DNA of 64,000 bases from Corynebacterium amycolatum (GCF_016889425.1 NZ_CP069513.1:1240001-1304000), one strand, 5' to 3'. Shown: positions 42,901-52,475, counted from the stretch's first letter. Notes: generated from the letters alone by a model not told the origin. Numbers and translations: made by a program.

Positions 42901-43619
42901 ACGACCGTCTGTCCACGATCGCGCAGAACAATGACTTGGGTGCCGGTATGGCCGTGGCCATGAAGGACCTGGAAATGCGCGGAGCCGGAAATATCCTCGG
43001 TGCGGAGCAGTCCGGTCACATTGCCGGCGTCGGCTTCGACATGTACGTCCGACTGGTTGGCGAGGCCGTGGCTGCACTGAAGGCAGTGGCCGATGGTGAA
43101 ACTCCGGATGCTTCCGATAACGAACCGAAGGAAGTTCGGATTGATTTGCCGGTGGATGCGAATATTCCGGCCGAATATGTGTCGTCGGAACGCCTACGTC
43201 TAGAGGCGTACCGCAAATTTGCTGCCGCCAGTGCGCTGGACGATATCGACGTAGTGCTCGAAGAGCTCGTCGACCGTTACGGAACCCCACCCATTGAGGT
43301 GGAGAGACTGGCGGTTATTTCACGGCTTCGAATTATTTGCCGGGAATTCGGCGTGCATGAAGTTCAAGCCATGGGGGCGCACATTAGAATAACCCCTATG
43401 GAGCTTGCTGACTCCAAGCAGGTGCGTCTCAAGCGCCTGTATCCACAGGCGACCTATCGTGCGGCAACGCGCACGGTTTCCGTCGGAATGCCGAAGGAAG
43501 GGCGAGGGTTGCGGGCAAAACCTGTCCGCGATATTGCATTGGTGCAGTGGGTAGCAGACTTCTTGACATCGATGGCGGGAATTCCACGTATGGATATCTC
43601 GCACATGGGAAAGGACTAG
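39993..43619 (+). CDS. mfd: Transcription-repair coupling factor
   Basis: Mfd pushes stalled RNA polymerase off damaged DNA and recruits UvrA. The 1208-residue protein contains the UvrB-homology N-terminus (ETLPHEKLSP), the polymerase-interaction domain (GDYVVHDTHGIGRFVKL) near residue 510, helicase Walker A GDVGYGKTEVALRAAF, DEEQ box, SATPIPRTLEMSI, and the translocation motif region QLHQLRGRVGRSRERAYAYF. The TRCF C-terminal domain completes it. I use ATG 39993 and not 39972 because of the -10 box immediately upstream. Confidence 0.97.
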   Translation: MPTSASSSAKATPSILPNPLSGLESLVVTDPQFVGVLGRVGEDGLALTGADAVRSHLIYAMSTKVPVLVVTATGREAEDLTAEVKSMIGDRVAMFPSWETLPHEKLSPAVDTVAQRRKALYDVRRGKVDVLIAAVRSLVQPIVDDLEAEASAPIHIQLDQDCENLVEWLVHHGYSHVDMVGRRGQFAVRGGIVDVFPATEELPVRIELWGDEVTDLRAFSVADQRTISEIEVDQLDIFPCRALLIDDDVKGAAEKLATTRSGQVQEMLTRIGDGQWVEGMESLIPLISQHPMKMLTEVMPEKTHVLMCGPERIRSRAQDLISAGEEFMAAAWETAAMGGSAPIATDGLEPSAYRSLASIPMPTSWHISPPGMLEAGVTEDDVLPLTFEPGPAPRGDLKEIGHLMRQLRDATVAGERVAYVAATPAGARRQAERFREAGIATRMAAGPEYPESGRITVYQGVLHGGLVFPRIPGGALTLITEQDITGNRIAEGALGGRRKPAKRRGRVDPLALKAGDYVVHDTHGIGRFVKLTERTIGTGEDQARREYVVLEYAPSKRGGPSDQLYVPMESLDLLSRYVGGEKPALSKMGGSDWKSTKRKARGAVREIAEELVKLYAERQAAPGHAFAPDTPWQQEMEDNFPFTETEDQLQAIDEIKSDMEKPVPMDRVLIGDVGYGKTEVALRAAFKAVQDGRQVAVLVPTTLLAQQHLTTFTQRMEGFPVTIRGLSRFTSPKDSKEVLEGLKNGTVDIVIGTHRLLQTGVQWKELGLVIVDEEQRFGVEHKEHIKALRHHVDVLTMSATPIPRTLEMSIAGIREMSQILTPPQDRHPVLTYVGAQSDKQVAAAIRRELLRDGQVFYLHNKVETIDKVAQNIRNLVPEARVVVAHGQMGEEQLERTVEGFWQREYDVLVCTTIVETGLDIANANTLIVENAHHMGLSQLHQLRGRVGRSRERAYAYFLYPENQTLTETSYDRLSTIAQNNDLGAGMAVAMKDLEMRGAGNILGAEQSGHIAGVGFDMYVRLVGEAVAALKAVADGETPDASDNEPKEVRIDLPVDANIPAEYVSSERLRLEAYRKFAAASALDDIDVVLEELVDRYGTPPIEVERLAVISRLRIICREFGVHEVQAMGAHIRITPMELADSKQVRLKRLYPQATYRAATRTVSVGMPKEGRGLRAKPVRDIALVQWVADFLTSMAGIPRMDISHMGKD

Positions 43620-43626
43620 AAAACGT

Positions 43627-44652
43627 ATGACTATCATCAAGCTCGATAGCCGCTTTCCAACTGCGATTCCGCTGGAAGCCGCTAGCCTGCTGACCGGTGA
43701 AGTCAGCTACACCGAAGAAGTCCCGATCCGTGTGCGCTGGGCAATCGCCGACGCCGGTGGGCACTCGGTGTCTCGGGCGGAGATTCTGGTCACCACCGAT
43801 ATGGAAAATGATGAGGTACTCGATCGCCTCGATGCGGGCGAGAAAGTCTACTCGGTCGAGCTGGATGATGCGCCGGACCCAGCAGCTCCAGCGGACCCGG
43901 CCGCTCCGGTTGCCGCGGCTCCCGTGCAGGAGTCGGCGCCGGAACCAGAATCGGAACCAGTGGCAGAACCGCTGACTCTGCAGGAACAGCTTGCCGCAGC
44001 TCGTCTGCCCCACGTCGTCGAGGCTGTGGACATCATGGCGGCCGCACGGCGCACGGGGCAGTGGGAAGCTCGCCAGACGCACAAGAGCCTGCTGCCGTAT
44101 CTCATTGAAGAGACCTACGAGTTTGTCGATGCAGTCAACGAAGGCGGTGACATTCGTAGCGAGCTGTCAGATCTGCTGCTGCAAGTCCTCTTCCACGCTG
44201 AAATCGCTGAGGACTTCGACTTCGACGACGTGGCGACCGACTTTGTTTTGAAGATGCGAGCTCGTCAGCCGTACCTCTTCGACGGCACTGTGGCCGAGGG
44301 AGAAATGGTCTCGGAGGAAGAGCAGGAGCGACTGTGGACTTACGGCCGCGGACGTCCGCGCTCGAACCCGGCTACGCAGTTGCCAGCTCTGACTTTGGCT
44401 GAGGAAGCCATCCGCCGCGCACGTGCGCTGGGACTGTCCGATGCCGACATTCCAGTGGAGATTCTGGTCCCGACCCCGGGACTGGAGACTGAGTCCGGTG
44501 CTGAAGAGCGGACCCGACAGGCTTCACGCGCATTCCTGGCTGAGCTGGCCCAGATGGAGAATCAGCAGGCCGGTAGTGCTGAGCAGTGGGCAGCGGGCAG
44601 CGAAGATAACGAAGGGGCTGAGGACCTCGGCCCGTCGGAAAGCGACAGCTAG
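43627..44652 (+). CDS. mazG: MazG nucleoside-triphosphate pyrophosphohydrolase
   Basis: MazG hydrolyses NTPs and dNTPs, including oxidised ones, to monophosphates. The 341-residue protein has a ~130-residue N-terminal part with a Pro/Ala/Glu linker, then one MazG domain. Metal-binding motif EETYE and the following ELSDLLLQVLFHAEIAED are in place. RARQPYLFDG and the typical VFDG-like end of the first core are seen, but the second MazG repeat of E. coli is not. The C-terminal 60 residues are acidic and disordered. It begins 7 nt after mfd, as in mycobacteria. Confidence 0.9.
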   Translation: MTIIKLDSRFPTAIPLEAASLLTGEVSYTEEVPIRVRWAIADAGGHSVSRAEILVTTDMENDEVLDRLDAGEKVYSVELDDAPDPAAPADPAAPVAAAPVQESAPEPESEPVAEPLTLQEQLAAARLPHVVEAVDIMAAARRTGQWEARQTHKSLLPYLIEETYEFVDAVNEGGDIRSELSDLLLQVLFHAEIAEDFDFDDVATDFVLKMRARQPYLFDGTVAEGEMVSEEEQERLWTYGRGRPRSNPATQLPALTLAEEAIRRARALGLSDADIPVEILVPTPGLETESGAEERTRQASRAFLAELAQMENQQAGSAEQWAAGSEDNEGAEDLGPSESDS

Positions 44653-44709
44653 TTTCCAACAAAAGTGATTTCTGTCCTCGAGTTTGAGTGATTTTTACGG
44701 TTCACCCCG

Positions 44710-44715
44710 TAGAGT
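44710..44715 (+). promoter_or_regulatory. Putative leaderless -10 box of lpqU-like gene
   Basis: TAGAGT ends 8 nt before ATG 44724; no Shine-Dalgarno sequence is present. Confidence 0.45.
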
Positions 44716-44723
44716 AATTCCCC

Positions 44724-45584
44724 ATGCCTTCTAATTCTCCCTTTGATGAATACGCGCACCCCGCACCCCGCGGGGCGAAGTCGCGTGGCCGCAGTAGGGG
44801 GAAAAAGAAGTCCTCGCGAGGCTGTGGCTGCCTCGGTCTAACCTCCCTGGCGGTGCTGATTATCATTGGCACGGTTGGGGCGTTGGCGATGTTCACTGGA
44901 CCCGTTATCCCGTCGTTGACCAAGAAGCCGATTCCGGACAATGTGCCGCCTGCCGCGGCTGAGCCACCGCCGATGATTGATGTCAACGCGCCCGGGCGCA
45001 CCTCTGAACAGCTCCGACAGTGGGCGCAGCAGATTTCCCCGAAGACGGGGATTTCTGAGGACGCCCTCCGCGCCTACGGCAACGCATATGTGATTGCGGC
45101 CGAACAGTTCCCGAACTGCCACCTGGAGTGGAACACGCTTGCAGGACTGGGCAAGGTGGAGACTAATCATGGCACGTACTCGGGCAATTGGCTCAAGCCG
45201 GCGCATATCGGTGCCGATGGGGTAGTGCGTCCGACGATTATCGGCCCGCCGCTGGACGGCACGAATGGCTTCGCCGAGGTTCTCGATACTGACAATGGCG
45301 AACTCGACGGTGACACAGAGTATGACCGCGCTGTGGGGCCGATGCAGTTTATTCCCGAGACATGGCATCGCTTTGCGATGGATGCTTCGGGTGATGGTGT
45401 CGCCGACCCCAACAACATCGACGACGCGACTGCGACAACCGCACGGATGCTCTGCAGTGGGGAACGCGACCTCGCCACCCCGGAAGGGTGGGCATCTGCA
45501 ATTCGCTCATATAACCAATCTGAGCAGTATCTTCGCGATGTTCGGGACGCTGCGGCGAACTATGCGCTGAATCAGCCCGCATAG
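44724..45584 (+). CDS. LpqU-like lytic transglycosylase
   Basis: A 286-residue secreted or membrane-anchored muramidase-like protein. A basic N-terminus is followed by a hydrophobic segment at about residues 36-58. The SLT-type domain (about 90-280) has the catalytic Glu in GLGKVETNHGTYSGN, the conserved AVGPMQFIPETWHRFAMD and a SYNQSEQYLRDV end. It should cleave peptidoglycan glycan strands. Mycobacterial LpqU has a lipobox at the same place; here a CGC follows the basic N-terminus but precedes the hydrophobic stretch, so lipidation is doubtful. It lies between mazG and eno, as in mycobacteria. Confidence 0.88.
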   Translation: MPSNSPFDEYAHPAPRGAKSRGRSRGKKKSSRGCGCLGLTSLAVLIIIGTVGALAMFTGPVIPSLTKKPIPDNVPPAAAEPPPMIDVNAPGRTSEQLRQWAQQISPKTGISEDALRAYGNAYVIAAEQFPNCHLEWNTLAGLGKVETNHGTYSGNWLKPAHIGADGVVRPTIIGPPLDGTNGFAEVLDTDNGELDGDTEYDRAVGPMQFIPETWHRFAMDASGDGVADPNNIDDATATTARMLCSGERDLATPEGWASAIRSYNQSEQYLRDVRDAAANYALNQPA

Positions 45585-45666
45585 GGTGAAAAGGATTTAA
45601 GGCGAAGGTTGGCAAACCGTGCCACAATTGGAGTCATGTGCCGGAACGGTTCCGGCGGAAAGGTGA

Positions 45667-46944
<1,278 letters not shown>

Positions 46945-46980
46945 GCAGTTGATACGCTGCGAAAGCTGCGTATAGCATTG

Positions 46981-47018
46981 CCCGCCCGCACCACGCACGT
47001 GGTTGTGGGCGGGTTTTT
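46981..47018 (+). terminator. Terminator after eno
   Basis: CCCGCCC and CACCACG pair with the facing TGGTTGTGGGCGGG, followed by TTTTTG. Confidence 0.9.
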
Positions 47019-47042
47019 GTTATTTCATCGGCTGGCGGTCGG

Positions 47043-47048
47043 GTAGAG
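47043..47048 (+). promoter_or_regulatory. Putative leaderless -10 box of divIC-like gene
   Basis: TAGAGT ends 8 nt before ATG 47057, which supports that start over the upstream TTG-like start at 47003. Confidence 0.45.
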
Positions 47049-47056
47049 TGTGGGGC

Positions 47057-47593
47057 ATGAGTGCATCGGACCGATCTCGCCGCGGAACACAGTCGCGCCC
47101 TGCAGGGGCGGGGCAGCGTTCGGCAGCGGCAATCGCATCGGGAATGCGCTCGCTGAGCACGGCACAGAAGATCGGGATTGGTCTGCTGGTACTTTTCTTA
47201 GTATCTGTTCTCGCAATCCCGCTGCGGACTTTTGCACAACAGCAGGCGGATGTAGCCGCAACGCAGGACAATATTGTTCGCATGGAACAGCGAATTGAGC
47301 AGCTAGAGGATGAAAAGGAGCTTTACTCCAACCCTGCCTATATCAAGGAGCAGGCACGTCTGCGCCTGGGGCTGGTAGAGCCGGGGGAGACCCCATTCCG
47401 TATCCTCGATCCGGCAGTGGGCGAACAGCCCGTGACGCAACCGGAGGAAATGCCGCAGCACCAGGCCAAGAAGTGGTACGAGACTCTGTGGGATTCCATT
47501 TCCATCCCGCCCGAGCCTGAAGAGACTCGCCCTAATCCGGGGCGCGATCAGGCAACGAGGCCTGAGAGCTTGCCGACGGTACCGGAGTCCTAA
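47057..47593 (+). CDS. FtsB/DivIC-family septum protein
   Basis: A 178-residue bitopic membrane protein. A basic N-terminal cytoplasmic part (~40 residues) precedes one membrane helix around residues 38-58 (IGIGLLVLFLVSVLAIPL). A coiled coil DNIVRMEQRIEQLEDEKELYSNPAYIKEQARLRLGLVEPGE follows; only its YIKEQARLRLGLVEPGE end is needed to recognise the family. It belongs to the FtsB/DivIC group that links early and late divisome proteins. The Pro/Glu-rich C-terminal tail is longer than in E. coli FtsB. Position between eno and DUF501 is conserved (Rv1024 in M. tuberculosis). Confidence 0.88.
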   Translation: MSASDRSRRGTQSRPAGAGQRSAAAIASGMRSLSTAQKIGIGLLVLFLVSVLAIPLRTFAQQQADVAATQDNIVRMEQRIEQLEDEKELYSNPAYIKEQARLRLGLVEPGETPFRILDPAVGEQPVTQPEEMPQHQAKKWYETLWDSISIPPEPEETRPNPGRDQATRPESLPTVPES

Positions 47594-47720
47594 ATCTCCG
47601 TAGTGCTCTCGGTGGGGTTGAATGCGCGGCGGAGTGTGCCGTCGTAAAGCGAAACAACGCGCTTGTAAGGCGACTGTGAGATTATGTGTCAGTAAAACGG
47701 AAGCAAAAGGAGTGTGACCG

Positions 47721-48257
47721 ATGTCTGTGGATACCGCAGATTTGGAAGTGATAGCGGAGCAGCTCGGACGTGAACCACGGGGTGTAGTGGACATCTCTTA
47801 CCGCAGCCCCGACGGCACTCCTGGTGTGGTCAAGACGAAGCCTCGTTTGGACGATGGCACTCCGTTTCCCACGCTCTTTTACCTGACTGATCCGCGACTC
47901 ACCGCGGAGGCCTCCCGGTTGGAGACGACCGGCGTGATGAAGGAAATGACCGCGCGTCTGGAAAGTGACGAAGAGCTTGCCGCCGATTACCAGCGTGCAC
48001 ACGAGGCGTTTCTGGCGGAGCGCAATGAGATGGAAGACCTGGGCACGGACTTCTCCGGTGGTGGCATGCCGACGCGCGTGAAGTGCCTACACGTTCTTAT
48101 TGCCTACGCGTTGGCAAAGGGGCCGGATCACTTCCGACTGGGTACGGAGTCAGTGGCGCTGGCGGCGGAGAATGAGAAGCTGCGCGGCACCGCGATTCCC
48201 GCGGACTGGCCGACGATTTCCGAGCTCGGTATTGCGTATCCGGGGGTGGAGGGATAA
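47721..48257 (+). CDS. DUF501 family protein
   Basis: A 178-residue soluble protein of the actinobacterial DUF501 family, recognised from REPRGVVDISYRSPDGTPGVV, FPTLFYLTDPRLTAEASRLE and PTRVKCLHVLIAYALAKG. The Cys and His in KCLH and the following HFRLG may bind a metal, but this is unproven. The stop is directly followed by the ppx ATG, so the two are translated as a pair. Function is unknown. AAAAGGAG precedes the ATG. Confidence 0.9.
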   Translation: MSVDTADLEVIAEQLGREPRGVVDISYRSPDGTPGVVKTKPRLDDGTPFPTLFYLTDPRLTAEASRLETTGVMKEMTARLESDEELAADYQRAHEAFLAERNEMEDLGTDFSGGGMPTRVKCLHVLIAYALAKGPDHFRLGTESVALAAENEKLRGTAIPADWPTISELGIAYPGVEG

Positions 48258-49247
48258 ATGACGACTCTCGCTGCCGTCGACTGCGGCACTAACTCGCTTC
48301 GACTGCTTATCAGCCGGGTCGAGGTCGTCGATGGAGTTCTCGAAATCACAGAACTGCACCGACTGATGGAAATCGTCCGCCTTGGCCAGGGCGTGGATGC
48401 CACTGGCATGCTGGCCCCGGAGGCACTGGAGCGCGTGCGGGAGGCTCTGACGAAGTATGCAGAGCTTATGCAAGTCGAAAAAGTCCAAGCAGTCCGAATG
48501 GTGGCGACATCGGCGACGCGCGACGCAAGCAACCGCGACGATTTCTTCGCCATGACCCGCGAGATTCTCGCTCCGTGGGGTGCAGAGGCCGAGGTTATTT
48601 CCGGCGACGAGGAAGCCGCGCTGTCCTTCCGCGGGGCAGTCGATGACTTGGAGCCCGAGCTGGGGCCGTATTGCGTCATCGACGTCGGCGGCGGCTCCAC
48701 CGAGGTTATTGTCGGTGACCACGATGGTACGGTAGCCGGCTCTGATTCCGTGGCTATGGGCAGTGTGCGCTTGACCGAACGGTTCCTGCAGGCCTCGCCG
48801 CCGACGGCGGAGCAGGTCCAGGAGGCGCGTTCGTATGTTGCGGAACTGGCCGACGAGATTGTTGCGAAGGTGCCTGTCGACAAGGCTCGCACCATCGTCG
48901 GCTGCGCCGGGACCTTCACCACTCTGTCGGCGCTGGCACAGGGCCTAGAAACCTACGACCCGGAGGCAATCCACCTGTCGCAGCTGCGCTTTGCGGCGTT
49001 GCGTGCGTTGACAGCATCCGTCGTCGAGACCGATGCGGAATCCCTTGCTGCGAATCCGGTCATGCACCCGAAGCGCGCGGATGTCTTCGCCGGTGGTTCC
49101 ATCATTGTTGACGGTCTGATAGACATGTTTGAGGCGTTGCCGCTTTCCGAGGCAGCCAAGGAAGAGCAGCGCTTTTTCTACATCAGCGAGAAGGATATCC
49201 TCGACGGAATTGTGGCGAGTTTGGTAGACACCCATATCGCCCATTAA
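48258..49247 (+). CDS. ppx: Exopolyphosphatase/pppGpp phosphatase (Ppx/GppA)
   Basis: Member of the ASKHA-fold Ppx/GppA family, cleaving polyphosphate ends or (p)ppGpp. The 329-residue protein is the short actinobacterial form without the C-terminal HD domain. LAAVDCGTNSLRLLI is the first phosphate loop; VRMVATSATRDASNRDDF and VIDVGGGSTEVIVG give the second loop and catalytic Glu region. Its mycobacterial counterpart by position is ppx2 (Rv1026). With ppk2 at the start of the window it gives the organism both polyphosphate-using and polyphosphate-degrading candidates. Confidence 0.92.
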   Translation: MTTLAAVDCGTNSLRLLISRVEVVDGVLEITELHRLMEIVRLGQGVDATGMLAPEALERVREALTKYAELMQVEKVQAVRMVATSATRDASNRDDFFAMTREILAPWGAEAEVISGDEEAALSFRGAVDDLEPELGPYCVIDVGGGSTEVIVGDHDGTVAGSDSVAMGSVRLTERFLQASPPTAEQVQEARSYVAELADEIVAKVPVDKARTIVGCAGTFTTLSALAQGLETYDPEAIHLSQLRFAALRALTASVVETDAESLAANPVMHPKRADVFAGGSIIVDGLIDMFEALPLSEAAKEEQRFFYISEKDILDGIVASLVDTHIAH

Positions 49248-49259
49248 TCTTTCTTAGGG

Positions 49260-49333
49260 GCCCCTATAGCCCAATTGGCAGAGGCAGAGGACTTAAAATC
49301 CTTTCAGTGTGGGTTCGAGTCCCACTGGGGGCA
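49260..49333 (+). tRNA. tRNA-Leu (TAA) with short variable loop
   Basis: Acceptor arms GCCCCTA/TGGGGGC, a D arm, anticodon arm GAGGA-CTTAAAA-TCCTT (anticodon TAA, 49294-49296), a 5-nt variable loop (49304-49308) and T arm GTGGG-TTCGAGT-CCCAC give a complete 74-nt cloverleaf. The discriminator is A. Leucine tRNAs normally have a long variable arm, so the class I shape is unusual. Confidence 0.9.
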
Positions 49334-49335
49334 CT

Positions 49336-49374
49336 AAAAGGCCAGGTAGAAGCGTTTTTCTACCTGGCCTTTTG
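49336..49374. terminator. Bidirectional terminator between tRNA-Leu and gabD2
   Basis: AAAAGGCCAGGTAGAA pairs almost perfectly with TTCTACCTGGCCTTTT around a short loop. It serves the tRNA on the plus strand and gabD2 on the minus strand. Confidence 0.9.
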
Positions 49375-49398
49375 CTATTTGTGTGCGCTACACACGTA

Positions 49399-50982
49399 TT
49401 ACGGCAGGACGTTGAACTTCTTGCCGAGAACAAGTGCCGTGTTGAACACCTTCGAGTACAGCTCACGCGGCATCTGTGGCATCGACACCGGGGAAAGACG
49501 CTGCACGGTCACCGTCTGCGCATCGGTGTACTTCAGCAAGCCGCCCGCTGCTTGACGACGGCCCACACCCGAATCCTTGAAACCACCCATCGGGGCATCG
49601 ACAGACGCGAAGGCCGCAGCAAAACCATCGTTGACATTGACGGTGCCGGCCTCAAGCTGTGGAGCCAGCTCCTTTGCGCGACGCGGGGAGGTCCACAGCG
49701 AAGCGTTGAGGCCATAACGGGAATCGTTGGACTTGGCGATGGCCTCATGAACATCCGAGACGCGCTGGAGGACTACTACTGGGCCGAATACCTCTTCGGT
49801 CAGCAGGGCGACGCCCTCCGGGACGTCGGTAAGCACGGTTGGCTCGTAGAACAGCGGTCCCAGATCGGGACGAGGACGACCACCGGCCAGTACAGTGGCG
49901 CCGGCCTCGATGGCCTCGTCGACCATGGACTTGACGATGTCGAACTGCCCCTGCGACTGTAGGCAGCCCATTTCGGTTTCCCACTCGTAGCCAGCGCCGA
50001 TGGACATTGCCTTCACGCGGTCGGTGAATGCCGGGACGAATTCGTCCCAGACGGAGTCCACGACATAGATTCGCTCAATGGACACGCACAGGTGACCGGA
50101 GTTGGTGAAGCAGCCGATGCGCGCGCCCTCGACCGCGCGGTTGATGTTGGCATCCTCAGCGACAATCAGCGGGTTCTTGCCGCCGAGCTCCGCGGAGAAA
50201 CTAATCAGGCGCTCGCCGCACTGCTGTGCCAGTGAGCGGCCGGTCTCGGAGGAGCCGGTGAACATCAGGAAGTCGCACTGGCCGACAATGCCCTGGCCGA
50301 CCACGCGACCCGGACCTGGAATGACCTGGAAGAGATCTTCCGGAAGACCAGCGCGGTAGAGCAAATCGACAGCGAAGAGAGCGGTAAACGGAGTGGTGCT
50401 GTCCGGCTTGAGCACGATGGCGTTACCGGCCATCAGCGCAGCTAGCGCGTCGGAAACCGCGAGAGTCAGCGGGTAATTCCACGGCGCAATAACACCGACG
50501 ACACCCTTGGGGTGGTGATAAACGGTGGTTTTGGACAGCACCGGTACTGCGCCGTGTGCTCGCTTCGGCTCCAGCAGCTTCGGCCCCTGGTTGCCGTAGT
50601 AACGAGCTGTGATGGCGGTGTGTACGAGCTCCTCGTGGGCACTGGCTCGGTTCTTGCCGGTCTCGGCCTGCAGTAAATCCAGCACCTGGTCGCAGTGGGT
50701 AAACAACAGGTCGTGGAAGTGGTGCAGCACTTCGCCGCGCTTTTCCGGTGCCATGCGGGCCCACTTCTTCTGCGCCGCACGGGCACGCTTGAAGGCCTCG
50801 TCGACATCGGCCTGGGTACCGACAGGAATCTGCGCCAGCTCCTGGCCGGTAAATGGCGCCGAGATAGTGGCGGTCTTCGACTTATCAGCTACCGTGACGC
50901 GCTGAAGAAGGCGGGCAACGAGCTCGTCGTTAAGCGGATTGCGGATGGTAGTTCGGTTTGTCGTGGCAGTAGATGCTGTCAT
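49399..50982 (-). CDS. gabD2: Succinate-semialdehyde dehydrogenase (NADP), GabD2 type
   Basis: An aldehyde dehydrogenase of 527 residues. NAD(P)-binding GVVGVIAPWNYPL, the catalytic Glu in FSAELGGKNPLIV and the catalytic Cys in NSGHLCVSIERIYV are in place, as is EVFGPVVVL. The sequence resembles the GabD2 branch of actinobacteria, which oxidises succinic semialdehyde in the GABA shunt or the variant TCA cycle. No GABA transaminase gene is adjacent. ATG 50982 is preferred to the upstream one at 51009. Confidence 0.88.
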   Translation of the reverse strand: MTASTATTNRTTIRNPLNDELVARLLQRVTVADKSKTATISAPFTGQELAQIPVGTQADVDEAFKRARAAQKKWARMAPEKRGEVLHHFHDLLFTHCDQVLDLLQAETGKNRASAHEELVHTAITARYYGNQGPKLLEPKRAHGAVPVLSKTTVYHHPKGVVGVIAPWNYPLTLAVSDALAALMAGNAIVLKPDSTTPFTALFAVDLLYRAGLPEDLFQVIPGPGRVVGQGIVGQCDFLMFTGSSETGRSLAQQCGERLISFSAELGGKNPLIVAEDANINRAVEGARIGCFTNSGHLCVSIERIYVVDSVWDEFVPAFTDRVKAMSIGAGYEWETEMGCLQSQGQFDIVKSMVDEAIEAGATVLAGGRPRPDLGPLFYEPTVLTDVPEGVALLTEEVFGPVVVLQRVSDVHEAIAKSNDSRYGLNASLWTSPRRAKELAPQLEAGTVNVNDGFAAAFASVDAPMGGFKDSGVGRRQAAGGLLKYTDAQTVTVQRLSPVSMPQMPRELYSKVFNTALVLGKKFNVLP

Positions 50983-51053
50983 GGCACAGATACTACTGTC
51001 GTACGGCACCCCGAGATAGAAAATTTGGCAAAACTACTAAAACTTAGAAAAGT

Positions 51054-51386
51054 TTAGTAGGTAGTCCAGCCCATCCGTCGGTTGCGGTCTGGGTCGCGCG
51101 GACCATCGTTGCCGAATTCGAACGGTTCGTGGCCGTCGACATCGCCGTAGCGCATCTCCGGGTCATCATTCAGATCATCGTCGACATCGATGTCCGGCTT
51201 TTCCTCTGCCAACCGCTTGCCGAGGGTGTCATGCGGAGACGCGCCCCGCCAGCGGTCAGGCGGATCCATCACATAATTCTCGCCATCGCCGGTGAGGAAA
51301 TCACCATCGAGCCCTTCCGAGCCATCGAGCGTGGTCTCGTCGAAGTCACCAGTGGTATCCGGATCGTAGCCAACGTCATCAGACAT
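51054..51386 (-). CDS. Small acidic protein, DUF5709-like
   Basis: A 110-residue very acidic protein with no hydrophobic segment. The motif PPDRWRGASPHDTLGKRLAEEKPD resembles actinobacterial DUF5709 proteins, although I cannot confirm it without a profile search. AGGAGG about 9 nt before ATG 51386 supports the start. It is probably disordered. Function is unknown. It lies upstream of gabD2 on the same strand with a gap of about 70 nt. Confidence 0.65.
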   Translation of the reverse strand: MSDDVGYDPDTTGDFDETTLDGSEGLDGDFLTGDGENYVMDPPDRWRGASPHDTLGKRLAEEKPDIDVDDDLNDDPEMRYGDVDGHEPFEFGNDGPRDPDRNRRMGWTTY

Positions 51387-51623
51387 CTTGACCAGCCTCC
51401 TGTTCGTAATCACTCAGGGGTTGCCCACGCCTGGCGACTGTGAGTGTTTCCGCGATTACAAAATCACCGCCAGCAGGCGAGGAATTACCTTGATACTAAC
51501 TGTTTTTCAGGGTTGGGAACAATACCTTTACGTCGCCCGTTGTAGACAGTGTAGGCAAACGTACGCGCGTGTGCCTGAGTTCAAAACTTGTAAGAAAAAC
51601 TGAGAAAAAGAAAGAAGGACGAC

Positions 51624-52451
51624 GTGCGCGAAAGCAGCAATCCTGCATTCAGTTCACTTACTAAGACCGTCGCCCGCGGACAGGCGGGCGCACATCACTA
51701 CGGCCAAGGTCAGATGGGCGCTGACTACGGGGATAACCCTTACCAGTCGCAGGTTGCCGCCGACTACCGTCCGATGACGGTCGACGATGTCGTTTCCAAG
51801 ACCGGCATCACACTGGCAACCATCATCGTTTTGGCTGCAGTCAACTTCTTCATTGCTGTCAGTGTCTCCACCAGCCTGGCCATGATTCTGACTATTGTCG
51901 GCGCCATCGGTGGTCTGATTACTGTTTTGGTTTCCACCTTCGGTAAGAAGTACGGCTCCGCGCCGGTTACCCTCACCTACGCGGCCTTCGAGGGCCTCTT
52001 CGTCGGCGGCATCAGCTTCATGTTCACCGCCCCTATTCAGGGCGTTGCCGCCGGTGCGCTGATTATGCAGGCCGTGCTGGCCACCCTGGGTGTCTTCATC
52101 GGTATGCTCTTCGTGTACAAGTCGGGCGCTATCCGTGTGACCCCGAAGTTCACTCGTTTTATGAGTGCGGCTCTGATTGGTGTCCTGGTCCTCATGCTGG
52201 GCAACCTGCTGCTGTCCCTGTTCGGTCTGGGCTTCCCGCTGCGTGACGGTGGCATGCTTTCGATCATCTTCTCGCTGGTCTGCATCGGCCTGGCAGCCTT
52301 TAGCTTCCTGATTGACTTCGATCAGGCTGACCGCCTGGTTCGCGCAGGCGCTCCGGCTCAGTACGCCTGGGGCGTCGCCCTCGGCCTGGCCGTGACCTTG
52401 GTCTGGCTCTACACCGAGATTCTGCGTCTGCTGTCCTACTTCAGGGACTAA
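51624..52451 (+). CDS. Bax inhibitor-1/YccA family membrane protein
   Basis: A 275-residue membrane protein. An N-terminal, Gly/Tyr-rich soluble stretch of ~55 residues precedes seven hydrophobic helices. The family pattern is recognised from YAAFEGLFVGGISFMF and the C-terminal FLIDFDQADRLVRAGAPAQYAWGVALGLAVTLVWLYTEILRLL, of which the Asp residues in the DFDQ region form the calcium/pH sensor in bacterial BsYetJ-like proteins. The start is GTG 51624 with GAAGGAC upstream. A strong terminator follows the stop. Confidence 0.9.
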   Translation: MRESSNPAFSSLTKTVARGQAGAHHYGQGQMGADYGDNPYQSQVAADYRPMTVDDVVSKTGITLATIIVLAAVNFFIAVSVSTSLAMILTIVGAIGGLITVLVSTFGKKYGSAPVTLTYAAFEGLFVGGISFMFTAPIQGVAAGALIMQAVLATLGVFIGMLFVYKSGAIRVTPKFTRFMSAALIGVLVLMLGNLLLSLFGLGFPLRDGGMLSIIFSLVCIGLAAFSFLIDFDQADRLVRAGAPAQYAWGVALGLAVTLVWLYTEILRLLSYFRD

Positions 52452-52475
52452 GCGCTAGAAAACTGAATAACGCAT

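Noticed and set aside
43627..44652. Two-repeat MazG as in E. coli
   Set aside because: Only one EExxE...ExxD core is seen; the rest is a distinct N-terminal part and an acidic tail.
51388..51603. 71-codon plus-strand frame before the Bax-inhibitor gene
   Set aside because: It is antisense to the start of the acidic protein gene and then crosses an A+T-rich promoter region; no protein-like pattern.
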